A stretch of 32,206 bases of DNA from Piromyces finnis (lineage: Eukaryota; Neocallimastigomycota; Neocallimastigomycetes; Neocallimastigales; Neocallimastigaceae): positions 1 to 32,206 of the forward strand of contig MCFH01000130.1 in assembly GCA_002104945.1 (NCBI GenBank), read 5' to 3'. This document shows, in pieces, positions 11,926-22,604 of the stretch. Position numbers and translations under genes: made by a program. Each line of letters starts with the position of its first letter. Within the stretch, counting starts at the first letter, position 1. The notes beneath the pieces were generated by a model that searched no databases, had not been told where the DNA came from, and saw only the letters and a program-made list of their open reading frames with translations.

Positions 11926-11936
11926 TGTAATGAATA

Positions 11937-12646
11937 TGTTACGGTTCGAGGAATTTACTTTTATTTATAAAATATTAATAAATTTATTAATACTCAAAAA
12001 TAATATTAAAATGAAATAAGAAAAATTGTTTTATTAATAAAATTGTTTTATTAAGATATTAATATAAAATTATAAAATAAAATAAAAATAAAAATAAAAA
12101 TATCTGTATATTCTCTAATTCTTATAATATACACCTTTTTATACTTTTTGTAAAAAATTAAGTAGTGTTAATTAAAAGAATTAGTCTTTAATTATTTACA
12201 TAATTTTAGTATTTAAATTACTTTTAAATGAATAATAAAATTACATTACTATTATAATAAATATTTATACATATTATTAAATTGATTAACATACATTAAA
12301 AGTTTACTTTAAATATATTTAACTAAAAAATTTTACTATTTTACAGAAATATTATTCATAATTTTAATTAATAAAAATTCATTAACTTGATAAATTAAAC
12401 TAAAAGTTCAATAAACTATAATTTTCAATATATTATTATTACTAAATTAATTTTTAAGTTTAATAAAATAAAATTTAAGTTCAATAAAAAATAATTATTA
12501 ATAATTTTAAATATAATTTAAGTGTATACATTAATTTACAAATAAGAATATTGTAAAGTTTTCATACATTTAGGAACAATAATGAATGGATTAGGTCATA
12601 ATCATTAATTATGACAAGAATAACATTATTTGTTGGTTCCTTAACA
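11937..12646. mobile_element. Solo LTR (third nesting level) inside the inner 5' LTR
   Basis: A 710-bp segment absent from the 3' LTR. It begins TGTTA and ends TAACA, perfect inverted ends of the LTR type, and is flanked by AATA (11933-11936 and 12647-12650), which reads as a 4-bp duplication. There is no coding sequence, and no second copy or related internal region in the window. It is most simply a solo LTR left by recombination between two LTRs, from a family other than the two full elements. Orientation is not determined. Confidence 0.85.
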
Positions 12647-12665
12647 AATACTAGAAATAACTAAA

Positions 12666-12738
12666 TTGTCTTAGTGGTTAGTAGCTAAGACTTTGAGTCT
12701 GAATGACACTAGTTCGAGACCTCATAGATACTATTTTT
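12666..12738 (+). other. tRNA-like segment with pol III A and B boxes in the inner LTR
   Basis: TTGTCTTAGTGG (12666-12677) fits an A box and GTTCGAGACC (12712-12721) fits a B box; T5 follows at 12734-12738. Between them T-A-A-G-A/C-T-T-T-G-A-G/T-C-T-G-A can form an anticodon-like arm with TTG in the anticodon position. The T stem pairs poorly and the D arm is better drawn as a 7-bp hairpin GTCTTAG/CTAAGAC, so this is not a functional tRNA gene. The same segment recurs in the 3' LTR at about 18749-18821. It may be a captured tRNA relic or a coincidental hairpin. Confidence 0.45.
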
Positions 12739-12860
12739 AAAAAAATTATAATTTTATTTTATTTTATTTTATTTTTAAATTTTATTTTATATGAAGATTA
12801 TTGATTGGTTAAGAATTTTAAGTTGAAAAAATTTTATAAATTAATTTAAAAAATTTTTAG

Positions 12861-12868
12861 TATAAATA
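12861..12868 (+). promoter_or_regulatory. TATA box of the inner LTR promoter
   Basis: TATAAATA is followed 40 bases after its start by GAGATTTTAT (12901-12910), the sequence complementary to the primer site just after the LTR. In self-priming elements such as Tf1 that sequence is the 5' end of the RNA, so a start near 12900 is predicted. The element reads rightward, consistent with this orientation. Confidence 0.6.
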
Positions 12869-13080
12869 CGAGTGAATTTTCCCAAATATTTTAAAGAATC
12901 GAGATTTTATTAATAAATAATTATATTATTAAACACTTAACTTATTAAGTTAAATTCTATGTGTTTTTAATGATATTTTTATAAATTAATAATTTACAGA
13001 ATATTTTAAAGTGTTAATATTACTAAGTTATTTAGTAAATATTATAATTTGTTTTATTGTTAAAGACACATTTCTTTACA

Positions 13081-13090
13081 ATAAAATCTC
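13081..13090 (+). promoter_or_regulatory. Self-complementary primer-binding site of the inner element
   Basis: ATAAAATCTC lies immediately after the 5' LTR and is the exact reverse complement of GAGATTTTAT at 12901-12910 inside the LTR. Counting the last LTR base the match is 11 bases. No tRNA-type TGG follows the LTR. This is the arrangement known for Tf1 and sushi chromoviruses, where the RNA 5' end folds back, is cleaved and primes minus-strand synthesis. Confidence 0.72.
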
Positions 13091-13970
13091 CTTATAATAT
13101 AAAAGCTTAATACCTTAGTGTTTAAGGAATTGTTATAGATAAAACTTTTAAGTTTTATTGTTGAAGCTTTTCTTTAAAGAAATATTTTTACTTAAAGTAG
13201 TAGAATTAGTACGCTTTAGAAGCGGTATATAATTCAAACTATAAAAAGTAAAAGATTAACGGGATCGAGTTTAACCTGTACAATAATTGGGTTGGCAGGC
13301 TCTGAGCTATTCTACTTTGAATAAGGAAGTAGGAGAATCCGAGGTACACCACGTACAAGACGCTGTAATAAGCAAGCTGGCGTGAGATTTATAGTTGTAT
13401 ACTATCTTTTGCTGTTTGATTATAGACCGGAAAATAGCCGGAAATGCCTTACTTTAATAAAATAATATTTCTTAATTAATACATTTTAAAATTAAGTTTT
13501 CTAATAAAACAATTTCTAATTTTTAATTATAATTATTAATTGTTAAGACAATTTATTAAAATTGTAATAATATAAAATAATATTCTTTATAACTCCTTTA
13601 GCGTGAGAAGTTAAACTCTTATACATAATACTTCTACGTTCGGATAAGGTTGATATAGGGAAAGAAAACCTGTAATAATTTTTATTGCTAACAATAAGTT
13701 AGACACTAAAAAAATTTTTACACCGTTCCTTTCTTTTATTAATTTAATTAATATTAACAATCGACTTTATACGTGTTATCGTGAAGAGCTACGAAGGACT
13801 TATTATAAAGAATAAAACAGGTTATATATTTGATGGTTTAACACTATATAATCTGGTTTATATTATTATTTAATAAAAAGATTTACTCAATTAATAAATA
13901 TAATTAAATACTTTATTCTATTATTTTTACAAACTTATTAAAGTTTATTAAAGAAAACATCATAAATACT
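13091..13970 (+). other. Inner element leader
   Basis: 880 non-coding bases between the primer site and the gag-pol ATG. Most is AT-rich. A markedly less AT-rich block (about 13255-13450) stands out and could hold a packaging or translation element, but I cannot show this. Several short upstream ORFs are possible. No other gene seen. Confidence 0.65.
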
Positions 13971-16900
13971 ATGGAAGAGAACGAAAACAACCACATGGAT
14001 AATAATAATATTTTCGAAAACGCAACTCTTAAGGATGGTTTTGCAGGGGATCACAGGTATCTGAAGGGTTTCTTAGCTAAGGTGGAGCTAGTGTTTATGC
14101 TATATCCTGAACGGTATCAAGACGACGCAACCAAAATTCTCTATATAATATCAAGACTTTATGGGGACGCTATGAATTGGGCTGCTACTCTTATAAACAA
14201 CCATGATCCGTGTCTTAATAACTACCAAGCTTTTGTTGACAGGTTTAAGGCTTTTTATGGATATAACGATGCTACCTATGTTGCAAATCAAATGCTTAGA
14301 ACCTTAAAACAACGCCGATTAGGAGGAATTAGAGGCTATATCTTAGAATTTAACCGCTATGCTGATGAATCAAACTGGAATGAACAAGTCAAAATGGATG
14401 CATTTATAGCTGGCCTTAATCAACAAGTTGCCGTTCGTATTTTGGAAATGTTTCCGGGTCCTAGGGATCTTCTTTCATTACAGACTATTGCTTCAAGAAT
14501 CGATTCAAGATTATCTACACATCATACCTTTTTCCCTTCTGGTTCAAACAATGACCGAAACCGAAAGAAAAGATCTTTTCATCACTCTTCAAAAATAACA
14601 AAGTCCATTACAAACAGGAATAACCATGGCCCTATCTCAAACGAAGAAAAGGAAAGAAGAAAGAAAGAAAATCTTTGTGTGTATTGTGGTGCTTCAAGTC
14701 ATAAGCTTAATAATTGTCCAAAAAGAAAGAATAAAGATCGTGAAGATCCTTCACTAATATCTATTCCCACACTTATATCCGCTCCTAAAGAAGAAAACAA
14801 AACTCATAATAAAATGACAACTAAATTTAAACTTTCTTATGAACTAAATACGGATATTCTTATTGACTCAGGATCCAAACTTAATTTAATTGATGTAGAT
14901 TACTGTAACGATAATAACATTCCTTATCATGATGACGGTAACCTCCCAAATATCGTTGGTATCGGTGGTCGACAATCTCTTTTTGGAATTACATCTCCTT
15001 TGAATCTTCGCTACAAAGATCATCTCTGTCGAACACAATTCTATGTAACTGATCTACCTTATTATCCTTGTATTCTTGGAATAGACTGGCTTAAAGAACA
15101 CAATCCTTCTATCGATTTCACAAAGAACAAAATTTCATTTGTATCCGATTACTGTTATAATCGTTGTATAACACTCTCCAATAATGTCCCTGAATTTCCT
15201 GAAGAAAGATCTGCTTTTCCTGCAATGGAAGATCCTTCCTACGAACCTCCGCATGATTCATTCGCTTACCCTATATATGTCGATAAACAAAACATCCAAT
15301 CTCAAAACGAAACTAATCGTACTTGTACTATTCTCTGTTCGGGTTCTTCAAAAAATATTAACAATTCTGTTTCTAAGAAGTCTTCTGTTAACTTTTCTAC
15401 TTCGTCTCTCTCAAATCAAGAACCAACTTCTGTTTTGACTTCTTTTTCTGATTCTAATATTCAATCCAATTCTATTCTCAAATCCGATTCAAACTCTAAA
15501 TCAGAACCCAATTCTTCTATTATACTTCCGGATGTTCTCTCTGACTTTGCTGATGTCTTCAATGAATCTAATGCTGAAAAACTTCCTCCACACCGTCCAT
15601 ACGATTGTGAAATAAAACTCAAAGAAAATTCAAAACTGTTTTATGGACCGATTTATCCTCTAACAGAAACCGAATCAATTGCTTTAGAAGAATATATAAA
15701 AGAAAATCTCAAGAAAGGATTTATTAGAAAATCAAAATCGCCTGCGGGAGCTCCTATTCTGTTTGTACCTAAGAAAAACGGTCAACTTCGTATGTGTGTT
15801 GACTATCGCCAATTAAACTCCATAACTATTCGTGATTCTTATCCCCTTCCTCTTATACAAGATATGCTTGAACATCTTGGAAAAGGGAAGATTTTCTCAA
15901 AATTGGATCTTCGTTCTGCCCATAACTTGGTCAGGATTAAAAGTGGTGATGAATATAAAACCGCTTTTACTTGCAAGTTAGGTCATTTTGAATACTGTGT
16001 GATGCCTTTTGGGTTGAAAAATGCACCTGCTGTTTTTCAACATTTCATTAATGATGTTCTTGAAGACGTTCTTGGTAAATTCGCTTTCTTTTACATAGAT
16101 GATATTATTATTTTTTCCTCTGATTATAAATCTCATATATCTCATGTCAAAACTGTTTTGAAACACCTGAGGGATGTTGGGCTCTATGCTAAATTGGAAA
16201 AATGCGAGTTCTTTGTTTCTTTTATTGATTTCCTTGGTCATAGGATTTCTACTGATGGTATTCACATGGACCCAAATAAAGTTTCTTCTATTTTAAACTG
16301 GCCTACTCCATCTAATGTTAAAGAGGTTCAATCTTTTCTTGGTCTTGCGAACTACTACCGTCGATTTATTCCAAATTTTGCAAAGATCGCTCATCCTTTG
16401 CATAAACTTTTGAAGAAAAATGTTAAATTTGCATGGTCTAAAGAAGCTCAAGATGCTTTCGATTCACTCAAGTCCTTATTTATTTCTGCTCCTGTTCTTA
16501 TATTTCCTAATCGTGAACTTCCATTCATAGTCGAAACTGATTCAAGTAACTTTGCCATTGGTGCTATTCTCTCGCAAGTCTCTCCAATTGATAATATGAC
16601 CCATCCAGTTGCTTTCTTTTCTCGCTCTCTTACTGGTCCTGAACGTAATTATCCAATATATGATAAAGAGCTCTTAGCTATCGTTGCTGCTCTTGAAACA
16701 TGGCGTCATCTACTTAAAGGCTCTTATTCTACTTTTAAGATTTACTCGGATCATCGAAATTTACTCTATCAAAAGAAACCTGAAAAAATGTCTCAACGTC
16801 TTGTTCGCTGGGCTTTGTTTCTCTCTGAATTTAACTTTGTTATTATTTATCGTTCTGGTTCTTCTAACGGTAAGCCTGATACTCTATCTCGTCGTCCTGA

Positions 16901-18413
16901 TTATGCTATCAATTCGAATTCCTCTTCTGATGTTCCTTTTAATGTTCTTCGCCCTGAAAACTTTTGTGCCATTGTGACTTCTGTTTCGTCCATTAGTGAT
17001 TCTTTTCTTTCCGAATATATAAATGATGACTTTTACAATAAAATCTGTGAATATCTTGATTGTAGGAAACCTCCAATACCTCATCCTCAAATTGACAAAT
17101 TTTCCTTAAGCAATAGTTTTCTCCTTTTTACTGACAGAATCTATGTTCCTCCTAATTGTCGTCTTTCAATTCTTAAACTCTGTCACGACTCTCCTTCAGC
17201 TGGTCATTTCGGAATAAAGAAAACATCTTCTCTTATTGCTAGAGACTTCTGGTGGCCTTCTATTTCTTCTGATGTTAAAGACTACGTTCGTTCTTGTGAA
17301 GTTTGTTGTCGTTCAAAAACCTTTCGTCATAAACCTTATGGTCTTCTGAATCCTCTTGATATTGCTGAGCGTCCTTGGTCATCCATTTCAATGGATTTCA
17401 TTACAGATTTGCCTTCATCTTCTGGTTTCACTTGCATTCTTGTTGTTGTTGATCGTCTTACAAAAATGGTTCATCTCATTCCGTTCAAAAGTATTCCTTC
17501 CGCCGCCGAAACAGCCACAGCCTTTATTGATAATATTTTCCGTCTTCATGGCCTACCTGAATCTATTGTCTCGGATAGAGGTTCTCAATTTACCTCTAAA
17601 TTCTTCCAATCCATCTGTTCCTCCCTTGGCATTGAACTTAAGTTGTCTACTCCATTTCATCATCAATCAAACGGTCAGACGGAGAGGGTGAACTCCGTTA
17701 TAGAACAATATTTAAGATGTTTCTCAAATTATAAAGGTTCAAATTGGAAAAGTTTTCTTAGTCTTGCAGAATTTAGTTATAACAACGTGGTTCAAGAATC
17801 ATCCAAATTTTCTCCATTCTTTTTGAATTACGGCTTTCATCCAAAATATTCACCAGTTATTCCAGACTTATCTAAAGTCCCAAGAGCAGAAGAGTTTACA
17901 AGAGATTTTAAAACTTTAATTAATACCTTAAAAGAAAATTTAAAATCTGCCATGGAAACCCAGAAGAAGCATGCTGACAAACTTAGAAAAGAAGCTCCGA
18001 ATTTTAAAGTTGGTGACAAAGTTTGGCTGGATAGTTCTTTAATTATCCACAAAGGAAATAAAAAATTTAAGCCAAGAAAACTCGGCCCATACAAAATCTT
18101 GGAAAAAATATCAAATGTTACATTTAAATTAAGTCTCCCAAAATCTATTAAGATTCATCCAATTATTCATGTATCCAATCTCGAGAAATATGTCGAAGAT
18201 AAATTTGGAAGATCTCAACCGCCACCGCCACCTATTACCGTTGACAATGAAGAAGAATACGAAGTTGAAGAAATTCTGGATAAAAGAAGACATTACGGAA
18301 AAATACAATACCTGATTAAATGGAAAGGGTATTCAATCAATGAAGCTTCGTGGGATCCTGAAGAAAATCTAAATTGCAAGGGGCTACTTAAAAAATTTAA
18401 TAGAAAGAAATAA
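13971..18413 (+). CDS. Inner element Gag-Pol polyprotein with chromodomain
   Basis: An uninterrupted ORF of 1480 codons encodes all retroelement functions, as in Tf1/sushi-type elements. In order: Gag with [14 protein letters not shown] (about residue 60); CCHC knuckle C236-C239-H244-C249; protease D-S-G-S from D299; RT with Y-I-D-D at 708-711; RNase H with E-T-D-S-S-N, D-K-E-L, Y-S-D-H and G-K-P-D-T-L-S-R. The integrase has an H2C2 domain and D1142, D1202, E1238 (D35E spacing), then a G-P-Y motif. A C-terminal chromodomain (about 1427-1475) has [15 protein letters not shown] and S-W-D-P-E-E-N. The chromodomain normally reads histone marks and steers integration, fitting its position inside another transposon. 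One oddity: L-D-L-R-S-A-H-N, where family members usually have Tyr in place of His651. The ATG at 13971 is the first in the frame and gives a complete Gag. Confidence 0.97.
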   Translation: MEENENNHMDNNNIFENATLKDGFAGDHRYLKGFLAKVELVFMLYPERYQDDATKILYIISRLYGDAMNWAATLINNHDPCLNNYQAFVDRFKAFYGYNDATYVANQMLRTLKQRRLGGIRGYILEFNRYADESNWNEQVKMDAFIAGLNQQVAVRILEMFPGPRDLLSLQTIASRIDSRLSTHHTFFPSGSNNDRNRKKRSFHHSSKITKSITNRNNHGPISNEEKERRKKENLCVYCGASSHKLNNCPKRKNKDREDPSLISIPTLISAPKEENKTHNKMTTKFKLSYELNTDILIDSGSKLNLIDVDYCNDNNIPYHDDGNLPNIVGIGGRQSLFGITSPLNLRYKDHLCRTQFYVTDLPYYPCILGIDWLKEHNPSIDFTKNKISFVSDYCYNRCITLSNNVPEFPEERSAFPAMEDPSYEPPHDSFAYPIYVDKQNIQSQNETNRTCTILCSGSSKNINNSVSKKSSVNFSTSSLSNQEPTSVLTSFSDSNIQSNSILKSDSNSKSEPNSSIILPDVLSDFADVFNESNAEKLPPHRPYDCEIKLKENSKLFYGPIYPLTETESIALEEYIKENLKKGFIRKSKSPAGAPILFVPKKNGQLRMCVDYRQLNSITIRDSYPLPLIQDMLEHLGKGKIFSKLDLRSAHNLVRIKSGDEYKTAFTCKLGHFEYCVMPFGLKNAPAVFQHFINDVLEDVLGKFAFFYIDDIIIFSSDYKSHISHVKTVLKHLRDVGLYAKLEKCEFFVSFIDFLGHRISTDGIHMDPNKVSSILNWPTPSNVKEVQSFLGLANYYRRFIPNFAKIAHPLHKLLKKNVKFAWSKEAQDAFDSLKSLFISAPVLIFPNRELPFIVETDSSNFAIGAILSQVSPIDNMTHPVAFFSRSLTGPERNYPIYDKELLAIVAALETWRHLLKGSYSTFKIYSDHRNLLYQKKPEKMSQRLVRWALFLSEFNFVIIYRSGSSNGKPDTLSRRPDYAINSNSSSDVPFNVLRPENFCAIVTSVSSISDSFLSEYINDDFYNKICEYLDCRKPPIPHPQIDKFSLSNSFLLFTDRIYVPPNCRLSILKLCHDSPSAGHFGIKKTSSLIARDFWWPSISSDVKDYVRSCEVCCRSKTFRHKPYGLLNPLDIAERPWSSISMDFITDLPSSSGFTCILVVVDRLTKMVHLIPFKSIPSAAETATAFIDNIFRLHGLPESIVSDRGSQFTSKFFQSICSSLGIELKLSTPFHHQSNGQTERVNSVIEQYLRCFSNYKGSNWKSFLSLAEFSYNNVVQESSKFSPFFLNYGFHPKYSPVIPDLSKVPRAEEFTRDFKTLINTLKENLKSAMETQKKHADKLRKEAPNFKVGDKVWLDSSLIIHKGNKKFKPRKLGPYKILEKISNVTFKLSLPKSIKIHPIIHVSNLEKYVEDKFGRSQPPPPPITVDNEEEYEVEEILDKRRHYGKIQYLIKWKGYSINEASWDPEENLNCKGLLKKFNRKK

Positions 18414-18722
18414 AAAATAGTTAAAAAATTCAAATTATATTTATTATTAATATTAAAATCACAATTATTATTATTATCAAAACTTATTAATATCATTATC
18501 AATATCAATTTTATTATTAAACAATTTATTAATATCAAATTTATCAATATTTTATTTTTAACTTTAGTAATATTAAAAAAAAAAAATGTATTTTATTATA
18601 TTAAATGTATTTTTATAATTAAGAAAATTCACTCCTTAGTTTAGTTTATTAAAAAAGAAAAACATATATTTAAATATTAAAATTCTAGATTCGTCTGGTA
18701 TCCGAATCCTGGAGGAGGACCA
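18414..18722 (+). other. Inner element 3' non-coding region with polypurine tract
   Basis: About 300 AT-rich bases follow the stop codon. The polypurine tract GGAGGAGGA (18711-18719) ends three bases before the 3' LTR and would prime plus-strand DNA synthesis. Nothing else recognisable. Confidence 0.78.
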
Positions 18723-19163
18723 TGTAATGAATACTAGAAATAACTAAATTGTCTTAGTGGTTAGTAGCTAAGACTTTGAGTCTGAATGACACTAGTTCGA
18801 GACCTCATAGATACTATTTTTAAAAAAATTATAATTTTATTTTATTTTATTTTATTTTTAAATTTTATTTTATATGAAGATTATTGATTGGTTAAGAATT
18901 TTAAGTTGAAAAAATTTTATAAATTAATTTAAAAAATTTTTAGTATAAATACGAGTGAATTTTCCCAAATATTTTAAAGAATCGAGATTTTATTAATAAA
19001 TAATTATATTATTAAACACTTAACTTATTAAGTTAAATTCTATGTGTTTTTAATGATATTTTTATAAATTAATAATTTACAGAATATTTTAAAGTGTTAA
19101 TATTACTAAGTTATTTAGTAAATATTATAATTTGTTTTATTGTTAAAGACACATTTCTTTACA
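18723..19163 (+). repeat. 3' LTR of the inner element
   Basis: This 441-bp direct repeat runs TGTAA...TTACA, is uninterrupted, and is the reference that exposes the insertion in the 5' LTR. It is followed by the target duplication AGAAT. It carries the same tRNA-like segment, TATA box and GAGATTTTAT as the 5' LTR. Confidence 0.95.
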
Positions 19164-21197
19164 AGAATAAATAATTATGTCATCAAGGTATACTTGAATA
19201 CAAACATTGAGGAGGTCAAAGAAGATACGATTCATCTCTCTTTGAAAGGTCGCCGGCGCGTTTGTTAAACCAAAAGGCATGACTACGTAATCAAAATTTC
19301 CAAAGCGCGTGGTAATAGCTGTAATACATTGGTCTTCTGGTAGCATAGGAATTTGGTGGTATCCACTGAATAGATCTAAGGCCGTGAAAAATCTTGCACC
19401 AGTCATGGATTCAAAAGCTTCTCTAATGTTGGGAATAGAGTAAGCATCCTTTACAGTAATATTATTGACTTTTCTATAATCTGCACAAAGACGCCATTTA
19501 TTGTGCTTCTTAGGAACCATTACAATGGGAGAAGCCCAAGGGGAATGGGATGGAACAATAAGGCCTTTATCCAGTAGTTTTTGAAGTTCACCCTTAAGAG
19601 CAGCTAGTTGAACTTGTGACAACTTCCGAACTTTAGCTTTAATGGGTTTAGCGCCCTCAACAAGTTCAATGTGGTGTGACCGGAGTTTTGAACGTTGGAG
19701 ATCATCAGTGGAACAAGCAATAACATCACGAAAAGAAAATAGAAGACTTTGAAAATCATCTACAACAATCGGTTCTTCAGACTTATATGAAGGAATAAGA
19801 TTATGTAATTCCTCAACTTTACCTAGAATTAAATCCTCCTTATTAAGAATAGGCTCGTTCTTGAGAGCAGCTACAATTGGTTTCCTATCAGAAGAGGGAA
19901 ATAAGTAACAGTAATAGCACAAAGAGTTAAAAGAATTAATATCAATAATAGGAGTGAGAGGTTCCAGAGTACCTTGACGTGTCTTAACACAAACAGTTTT
20001 ATCGACTGCATCAACAATAATCCGTTGATCATGTTGAACTTTCAAACCAATCAGAGCATCATAAAATACGTCGTCATTATCGCAAATGCGGAATAGGACC
20101 GGAAAGGTAAGAGAACCAATACACACATTGAGTTCAACCAAATCAAAGGTACGAAGGTTATCATCAGCCATAGCCTGTTGAATTTTGCTGTATACTTGGC
20201 CTTCAATTTTGAAATCGTTTATATTATCTAACAAGAATTTCCTCGAAACCAAGTTAATATTACTGCAGGAATCAACTAAAAGAAAAGCCTTATGTCCATT
20301 CAGTAAGGCATGAACTACGGCAATGTCGTGGTCTTTTACGGCACCCGACACATAGTCGTGATGAGGATTATTAACGACTTGTAGTTCCAGCGGCTTATTA
20401 TCCTGTTCGACCATACCCATGACAATAGAGCTAGAGGGAACACGTTCCTTCTTTAAGTTGTTGGCAAGATCCATACGAGATTGGTTGGATAATTCCAAGA
20501 GTTGGGCGAAAGTCACATTAGCCTTAGTATTTTTCAAGTCTTCGCAGATATCATATCTATTTGTCCCTTGAGATAACTTCATGACTTGTATAGTTTTCTC
20601 TTTTGGGCCTAAGGGCTGTACAAGTGCGCTTCCGATATTAGGAGAGGAAGTAATAGGACTTTTACTTTTCTTTTCACTTTTCGGCTTGGAAACATTTTTA
20701 AAAGATACAGATTTAACATGGCTCTCGGACTTACGGACATCTGGAGGTGCCTGAGTTTGTTCAAAATCCATTTCAACACTACTTACGTTTGGGAACGAGG
20801 GGGATTCGAACGCATGACCTGGGGACTGGGGGTTCGAGACAGTGCCCGCTGCACCATTGTGGTTATTTTCCTGAAAATTTTTTGAAGAGGGAAGATTCAC
20901 CTGGGGGTGTGCCTGAGATGGTTGTGAGCTCACCGGAGATGTAGGAGGAGGAGTAGTATCAGAATTCGAGGAGGTGAGCGAGTTGCGTCTCTTCGTTTGA
21001 GCTGATTCCTCCTCATCTGTAGGGTCTAATTTCCTTTTAGCTACAGCAATTATATCCTTTTTGACCGTAGATTCCGATGGTGAGTGACCCATTTGGTTAC
21101 TGGAGGTGGATCGACCTCCATTTAGTGATTTAAACGACCACAGTCTTTTTGGAGGTGTCCTGGTTGATGGCAGCGATAACACACTTTTTGGGAAAAG
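19164..21197 (-). CDS. Outer element pol, 5' half: protease and RT up to YLDD
   Basis: The frame opens at 21197, overlaps the end of gag, and is entered by a -1 shift at 21134-21128. There is no ATG at the start of this frame. A Ser/Pro/Lys-rich segment is followed by an aspartic protease with L-L-V-D-S-C-S-N-I (Asp at 20273-20271; Cys where Gly is usual). Then comes RT: W-A-S-P-I-V-M-V-P-K-K, C-A-D-Y-R-K-V-N-N, L-D-L-F-S-G-Y-H-Q-I, V-M-P-F-G-L-T-N-A-P and Y-L-D-D at 19190-19179. Five codons later the frame meets the inner element; it resumes in phase at 11925. The apparent read-through into the LTR (to 19143) is not part of the gene. Together the two halves would give about 1370 residues. 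Confidence 0.93.
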
Positions 21198-22069
21198 TTA
21201 CCAGACGCATGAGGGGTATTCCTAGGCTGAGTGTAAGATGAATTATACCTGTTTTGATACTGATTTGGAGGATTATAAGCAGGATAAGGAGTGTAATATT
21301 CAGATTGATGATAAGTGGCATAACCATCACCCATTGGTGCAGGAGGCCTGTTGTTGAAATAAGGATCTGAGTAACTAGGTCCAGGAGCTTGGACAGGAGC
21401 AACCGGTGTTGAAGGATAATTGTAACTGGAATTATTGGAATATCCATAAGAATAAGGGTTAGGATTGGAATAATGACTATCCATCGGACGATACTGTGGT
21501 GTATAAGCACCATGAGGATTATAACCAGGAGTAAAGCTACTGGAATAAGAGGCGTATTCTTTCCAGTATTCGTGGTTCTTTGCAGTTTGGCAAGCCTCAT
21601 CAATAGTTGCGGGCTCGCGAATGGTGAGGGCATGTTGTAATTCTGGACGACTACGGATAGCATGCATATAGTCGTACACAGAAACTCTGGGGCGATATTC
21701 CGCATCCAAAGAATGGTAAAGGTCCAAAAACCTATTATTGAATTCATCCACTGTTTCTCCAGGACGAATAACCATAATCTTTAATCGGCGAAAACCATCC
21801 TGTTTGTTGTTCCAATAGGCTAACCTATTCCTAATTGATGGCATACATTCATCCAAAGAGGGTGGCCTGTTCCACATGCGTTCAAACCTAATTAGTTCAT
21901 CAACAATTTCTGGGAAATCGATACAACCGACAATGGTATCGAACTTTTCATTCTCATCAACAATGCCTTCTCTAGAAAACCATGCTTCCATCTGACGTTT
22001 CCACACATCTTCGTTGCAATGGGTTTTGTCCAAGATAGGAAGTCTATAATACGAAGATCTATTAGCCAT
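21122..22069 (-). CDS. Outer element Gag
   Basis: 315 codons from an ATG near the end of the leader. The N-terminal two thirds fit the retrotransposon Gag fold: W-K-R-Q-M-E-A-W-F near the start and P-G-E-T-V-D-E-F-N-N-R-F about residue 105. A Tyr/Pro/Asn/Ser-rich low-complexity segment follows (about 175-285). The C terminus has a CCHC knuckle C-Y-R-C-H-Q-P-G-H-L-Q-K-D-C, CX2CX4HX4C, that would bind genomic RNA. Pol overlaps its last 76 bases in the -1 frame. The frame is intact. Confidence 0.93.
   Translation of the reverse strand: MANRSSYYRLPILDKTHCNEDVWKRQMEAWFSREGIVDENEKFDTIVGCIDFPEIVDELIRFERMWNRPPSLDECMPSIRNRLAYWNNKQDGFRRLKIMVIRPGETVDEFNNRFLDLYHSLDAEYRPRVSVYDYMHAIRSRPELQHALTIREPATIDEACQTAKNHEYWKEYASYSSSFTPGYNPHGAYTPQYRPMDSHYSNPNPYSYGYSNNSSYNYPSTPVAPVQAPGPSYSDPYFNNRPPAPMGDGYATYHQSEYYTPYPAYNPPNQYQNRYNSSYTQPRNTPHASGNFSQKVCYRCHQPGHLQKDCGRLNH
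21128..21134 (-). promoter_or_regulatory. -1 ribosomal frameshift heptamer between gag and pol
   Basis: On the minus strand the gag codons read CGT TTA AAT CAC TAA, giving T TTA AAT in the X-XXY-YYZ pattern two codons before the gag stop. A -1 slip leads to TCA CTA AAT GGA, which is the pol frame. The heptamer type is established for -1 frameshifting; use here is inferred, and no downstream pseudoknot was tested. Confidence 0.7.
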
Positions 22070-22117
22070 AGCAAAAATTTACTGAAATTTAAAGGGTTAG
22101 GTATTAATGAGTAAACA

Positions 22118-22167
<50 letters not shown>

Positions 22168-22583
22168 ATTTAACTGAAAATAATATAACAAACTAATTAT
22201 TTAATATATTTTATTTATCAAGTTTAGTTTTCGACCTCCACTTCGGGCCCTCACTAATAAATACTTTATTCTAACAGTGGGTTAGAATGGTGATATTTCT
22301 TTAATAGCTGCCGGAAGCGCTCTACTCTCCTAATGAATATTTAAGAACTGATATGGTAGTTACCAACTCTTAAATAACCTCAATAAATAACTGGAGTAAA
22401 TATACTAAACTTTAATAATTTATACGCAAGCGTTGTAGCTGTCTAGTATAAACTACTTAATTATATTATATTATTAAAAGAATAACAACTTTTTATATCC
22501 TTTTCTACTTCTAAGTAGTAAAGGAGGAAAATAACAATAAAACTTGTTTTAAAAATCGAAAAAAAAAAACACTATTCTTTCTA
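22070..22583 (-). other. Outer element 5' leader
   Basis: About 515 bases between the primer site and gag, without a gene. It contains an uninterrupted run of 42 T on the plus strand (22122-22163, poly(A) in the sense RNA) and a moderately GC-richer patch (22230-22330). Nothing else recognised. Confidence 0.65.
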
Positions 22584-22601
22584 TCCCCGATATCTCCACC
22601 A
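22584..22601 (-). promoter_or_regulatory. tRNA-type primer-binding site of the outer element
   Basis: Three bases inside the 5' LTR the minus strand reads TGGTGGAGATATCGGGGA. It starts TGG, complementary to a tRNA CCA end, and continues as the complement of an acceptor stem (CCTATAG-type, read as GGAGATA on the 5' side) and part of a T stem. I did not assign the tRNA. Confidence 0.8.
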
Positions 22602-22604
22602 AGT

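Larger units (their letters stand above)
11926..13080 (+). repeat. 5' LTR of the inner element, interrupted
   Basis: The first 11 bases (11926-11936) and the remaining 430 (12651-13080) add up to 441, the length of the 3' LTR, and match it without a difference seen by eye. The interruption (11937-12646 plus 4 duplicated bases) is a separate insertion. It contains a TATA box, a putative transcript start region and a tRNA-like segment, listed separately. Confidence 0.94.
11926..19163 (+). mobile_element. Inner chromodomain Ty3/gypsy retrotransposon (chromovirus), apparently intact
   Basis: LTRs of 441 bp (5': 11926-11936 plus 12651-13080; 3': 18723-19163) begin TGTAA and end TTACA and look identical. 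The 5-bp target duplication AGAAT is at 11921-11925 and 19164-19168. It inserted into the outer element's pol in opposite orientation, directly after the RT active site. The internal part has a self-complementary primer site, an 890-base leader, one uninterrupted gag-pol ORF ending in a chromodomain, and a GGAGGAGGA polypurine tract. The 710-bp guest in its 5' LTR makes the element 7,238 bp here; without it and one 4-bp duplication it is 6,524 bp. Confidence 0.96.

Noticed and set aside
12666-12738. Functional tRNA-Gln gene
   Set aside because: The T stem does not pair, the D arm is abnormal and the segment lies within an LTR; only a tRNA-like relic can be argued.
20747-20944. Plus-strand ORF inside the outer pol
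   Set aside because: It is antisense to an intact, recognisable pol frame and shows no family features.
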